Source: Actinomycetes bacterium (GTDB taxonomy: Bacteria > Actinomycetota > Thermoleophilia > Gaiellales > Gaiellaceae). From it: a stretch of 13,790 bases of DNA. How positions within the stretch are numbered: position 1 is the stretch's first letter; each line of letters starts with the position of its first letter. The stretch lies in contig JANXXF010000317.1 of NCBI GenBank assembly GCA_025350775.1, positions 1 to 13,790 of the forward strand. Reading direction: 5' to 3'. This document shows positions 13,534 to 13,790 of this stretch, one piece after another. A model generated the notes under the pieces. It did no database searches, was not told the DNA's origin, and saw only the letters and a program-made list of their open reading frames with translations. A program made the translations under genes and the position numbers.

Positions 13534-13591
13534 CGTGTCTGGATTTCACGACATTCACTTCCGGTTGCTTCCGTGTCGGGATATCGCGACA
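13498..13591. promoter_or_regulatory. Three HipB operator copies at exact 38-bp intervals
   Basis: Three 18-bp near-palindromes: TGTCGAGATATCCAGACA (13498-13515), TGTCTGGATTTCACGACA (13536-13553) and TGTCGGGATATCGCGACA (13574-13591). Consensus TGTCkrGATwTCnmGACA, with 13 of 18 positions fixed. Starts are 38 bp apart both times. The first copy lies inside the hipB coding start, the second touches the start codon, the third is upstream. E. coli hipBA also has several HipB operators with a different sequence. I could not place the hipB -10/-35 with confidence. Confidence 0.72.
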
Positions 13592-13790
13592 CGCTTCCCC
13601 CGTGGCGCACATCTCTCAAGGGACTTGGACGAGCAGCGCAGTCGCGGCGACCTGCGTCTGGTCGGTCAGAGGCGTAGCGCGCTTTATGAACGTCCGGCCT
13701 ACGTTATGACCACTTTGCCAATGTCGCTCGCCGATGTCCAAATTCTTTGACCATGTAGTCACGACTTCGCGAAACCCGGGGGGGGGGGGG
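13592..13790. other. Unassigned region upstream of hipB, ending in poly-G
   Basis: About 200 bases without a supported gene. A plus-strand frame (13535 to 13750) ends in YERPAYVMTTLPMSLADVQI plus Leu and could be the 3' end of a decayed gene, but I recognise no family and its start would lie on the hipB operators. The hipB promoter should be here or between the operators. Bases 13778-13790 are 13 consecutive G at the very end of the window, likely an assembly or sequencing artefact. Confidence 0.4.

Noticed and set aside
13498..13591. CRISPR array
   Set aside because: Only three imperfect 18-bp palindromic units with 20-bp gaps, one inside coding sequence; operators explain them better.
13277..13612. 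N-terminal extension of HipA across hipB
   Set aside because: Overlaps hipB entirely; GTG 13276 has the usual 4-nt overlap with the hipB stop and matches the HipA N-terminus.
13535..13750. 71-residue plus-strand ORF upstream of hipB
   Set aside because: Starts on the hipB operators, no ribosome site, no recognised family; not enough to call a gene.

Overview
High-GC window with strong G/C third-position bias, an LLM-class F420-type oxidoreductase and several genes whose start codon lies 6-7 nt after a -10 hexamer (leaderless mRNAs). This points to an actinobacterium. A deep lineage such as Thermoleophilia is possible, but I cannot fix the taxon from sequence alone. No rRNA, tRNA, CRISPR array, insertion sequence or integrase was recognised, and no gene-free gap exceeds 300 bases.

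Left part (1-6292), metabolic. A Dps gene (minus strand) is cut by the left edge and is followed by a 26-residue single-pass membrane peptide gene. Three plus-strand genes come next: an acyl-CoA synthetase (AMP ligase), a PrnB/DUF1864-like predicted heme dioxygenase, and an argininosuccinate-lyase-fold protein that keeps the catalytic Ser and Lys but has lost other ASL signature residues. A ligase, an HDAO-type heme enzyme and an atypical lyase on one strand could form a small uncharacterised pathway. On the opposite strand, an LLM flavin/F420 oxidoreductase is translationally coupled to an unrecognised 32-residue ORF.

Right part (6399-13592), toxin-antitoxin island. Five modules lie within about 7.2 kb, interrupted by one O-methyltransferase gene. 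(1) vapB with a vapC that has lost its middle. (2) A winged-helix/MNT nucleotidyltransferase with only the first codons of a likely HEPN partner. (3) A small antitoxin with a tandem-duplicated MazF/PemK-like protein. (4) XRE regulator, ImmA/IrrE metallopeptidase and PIN nuclease, overlapping in one operon. (5) hipBA, where HipA has Gly at the position of the catalytic Asp. Three of the five toxins therefore look broken or catalytically dead while their antitoxin/regulator genes are open.

Regulation. Modules 1-4 have TAnnnT -10 elements 6-7 nt before the first codon. Candidate operators are a 15-bp palindrome over the vapB start, a nested dyad before the MNT gene, a 17-bp palindrome on the XRE -35, and three 18-bp near-palindromes at exact 38-bp intervals around the hipB start. 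The window ends in 13 consecutive G, which looks like a contig-end artefact.
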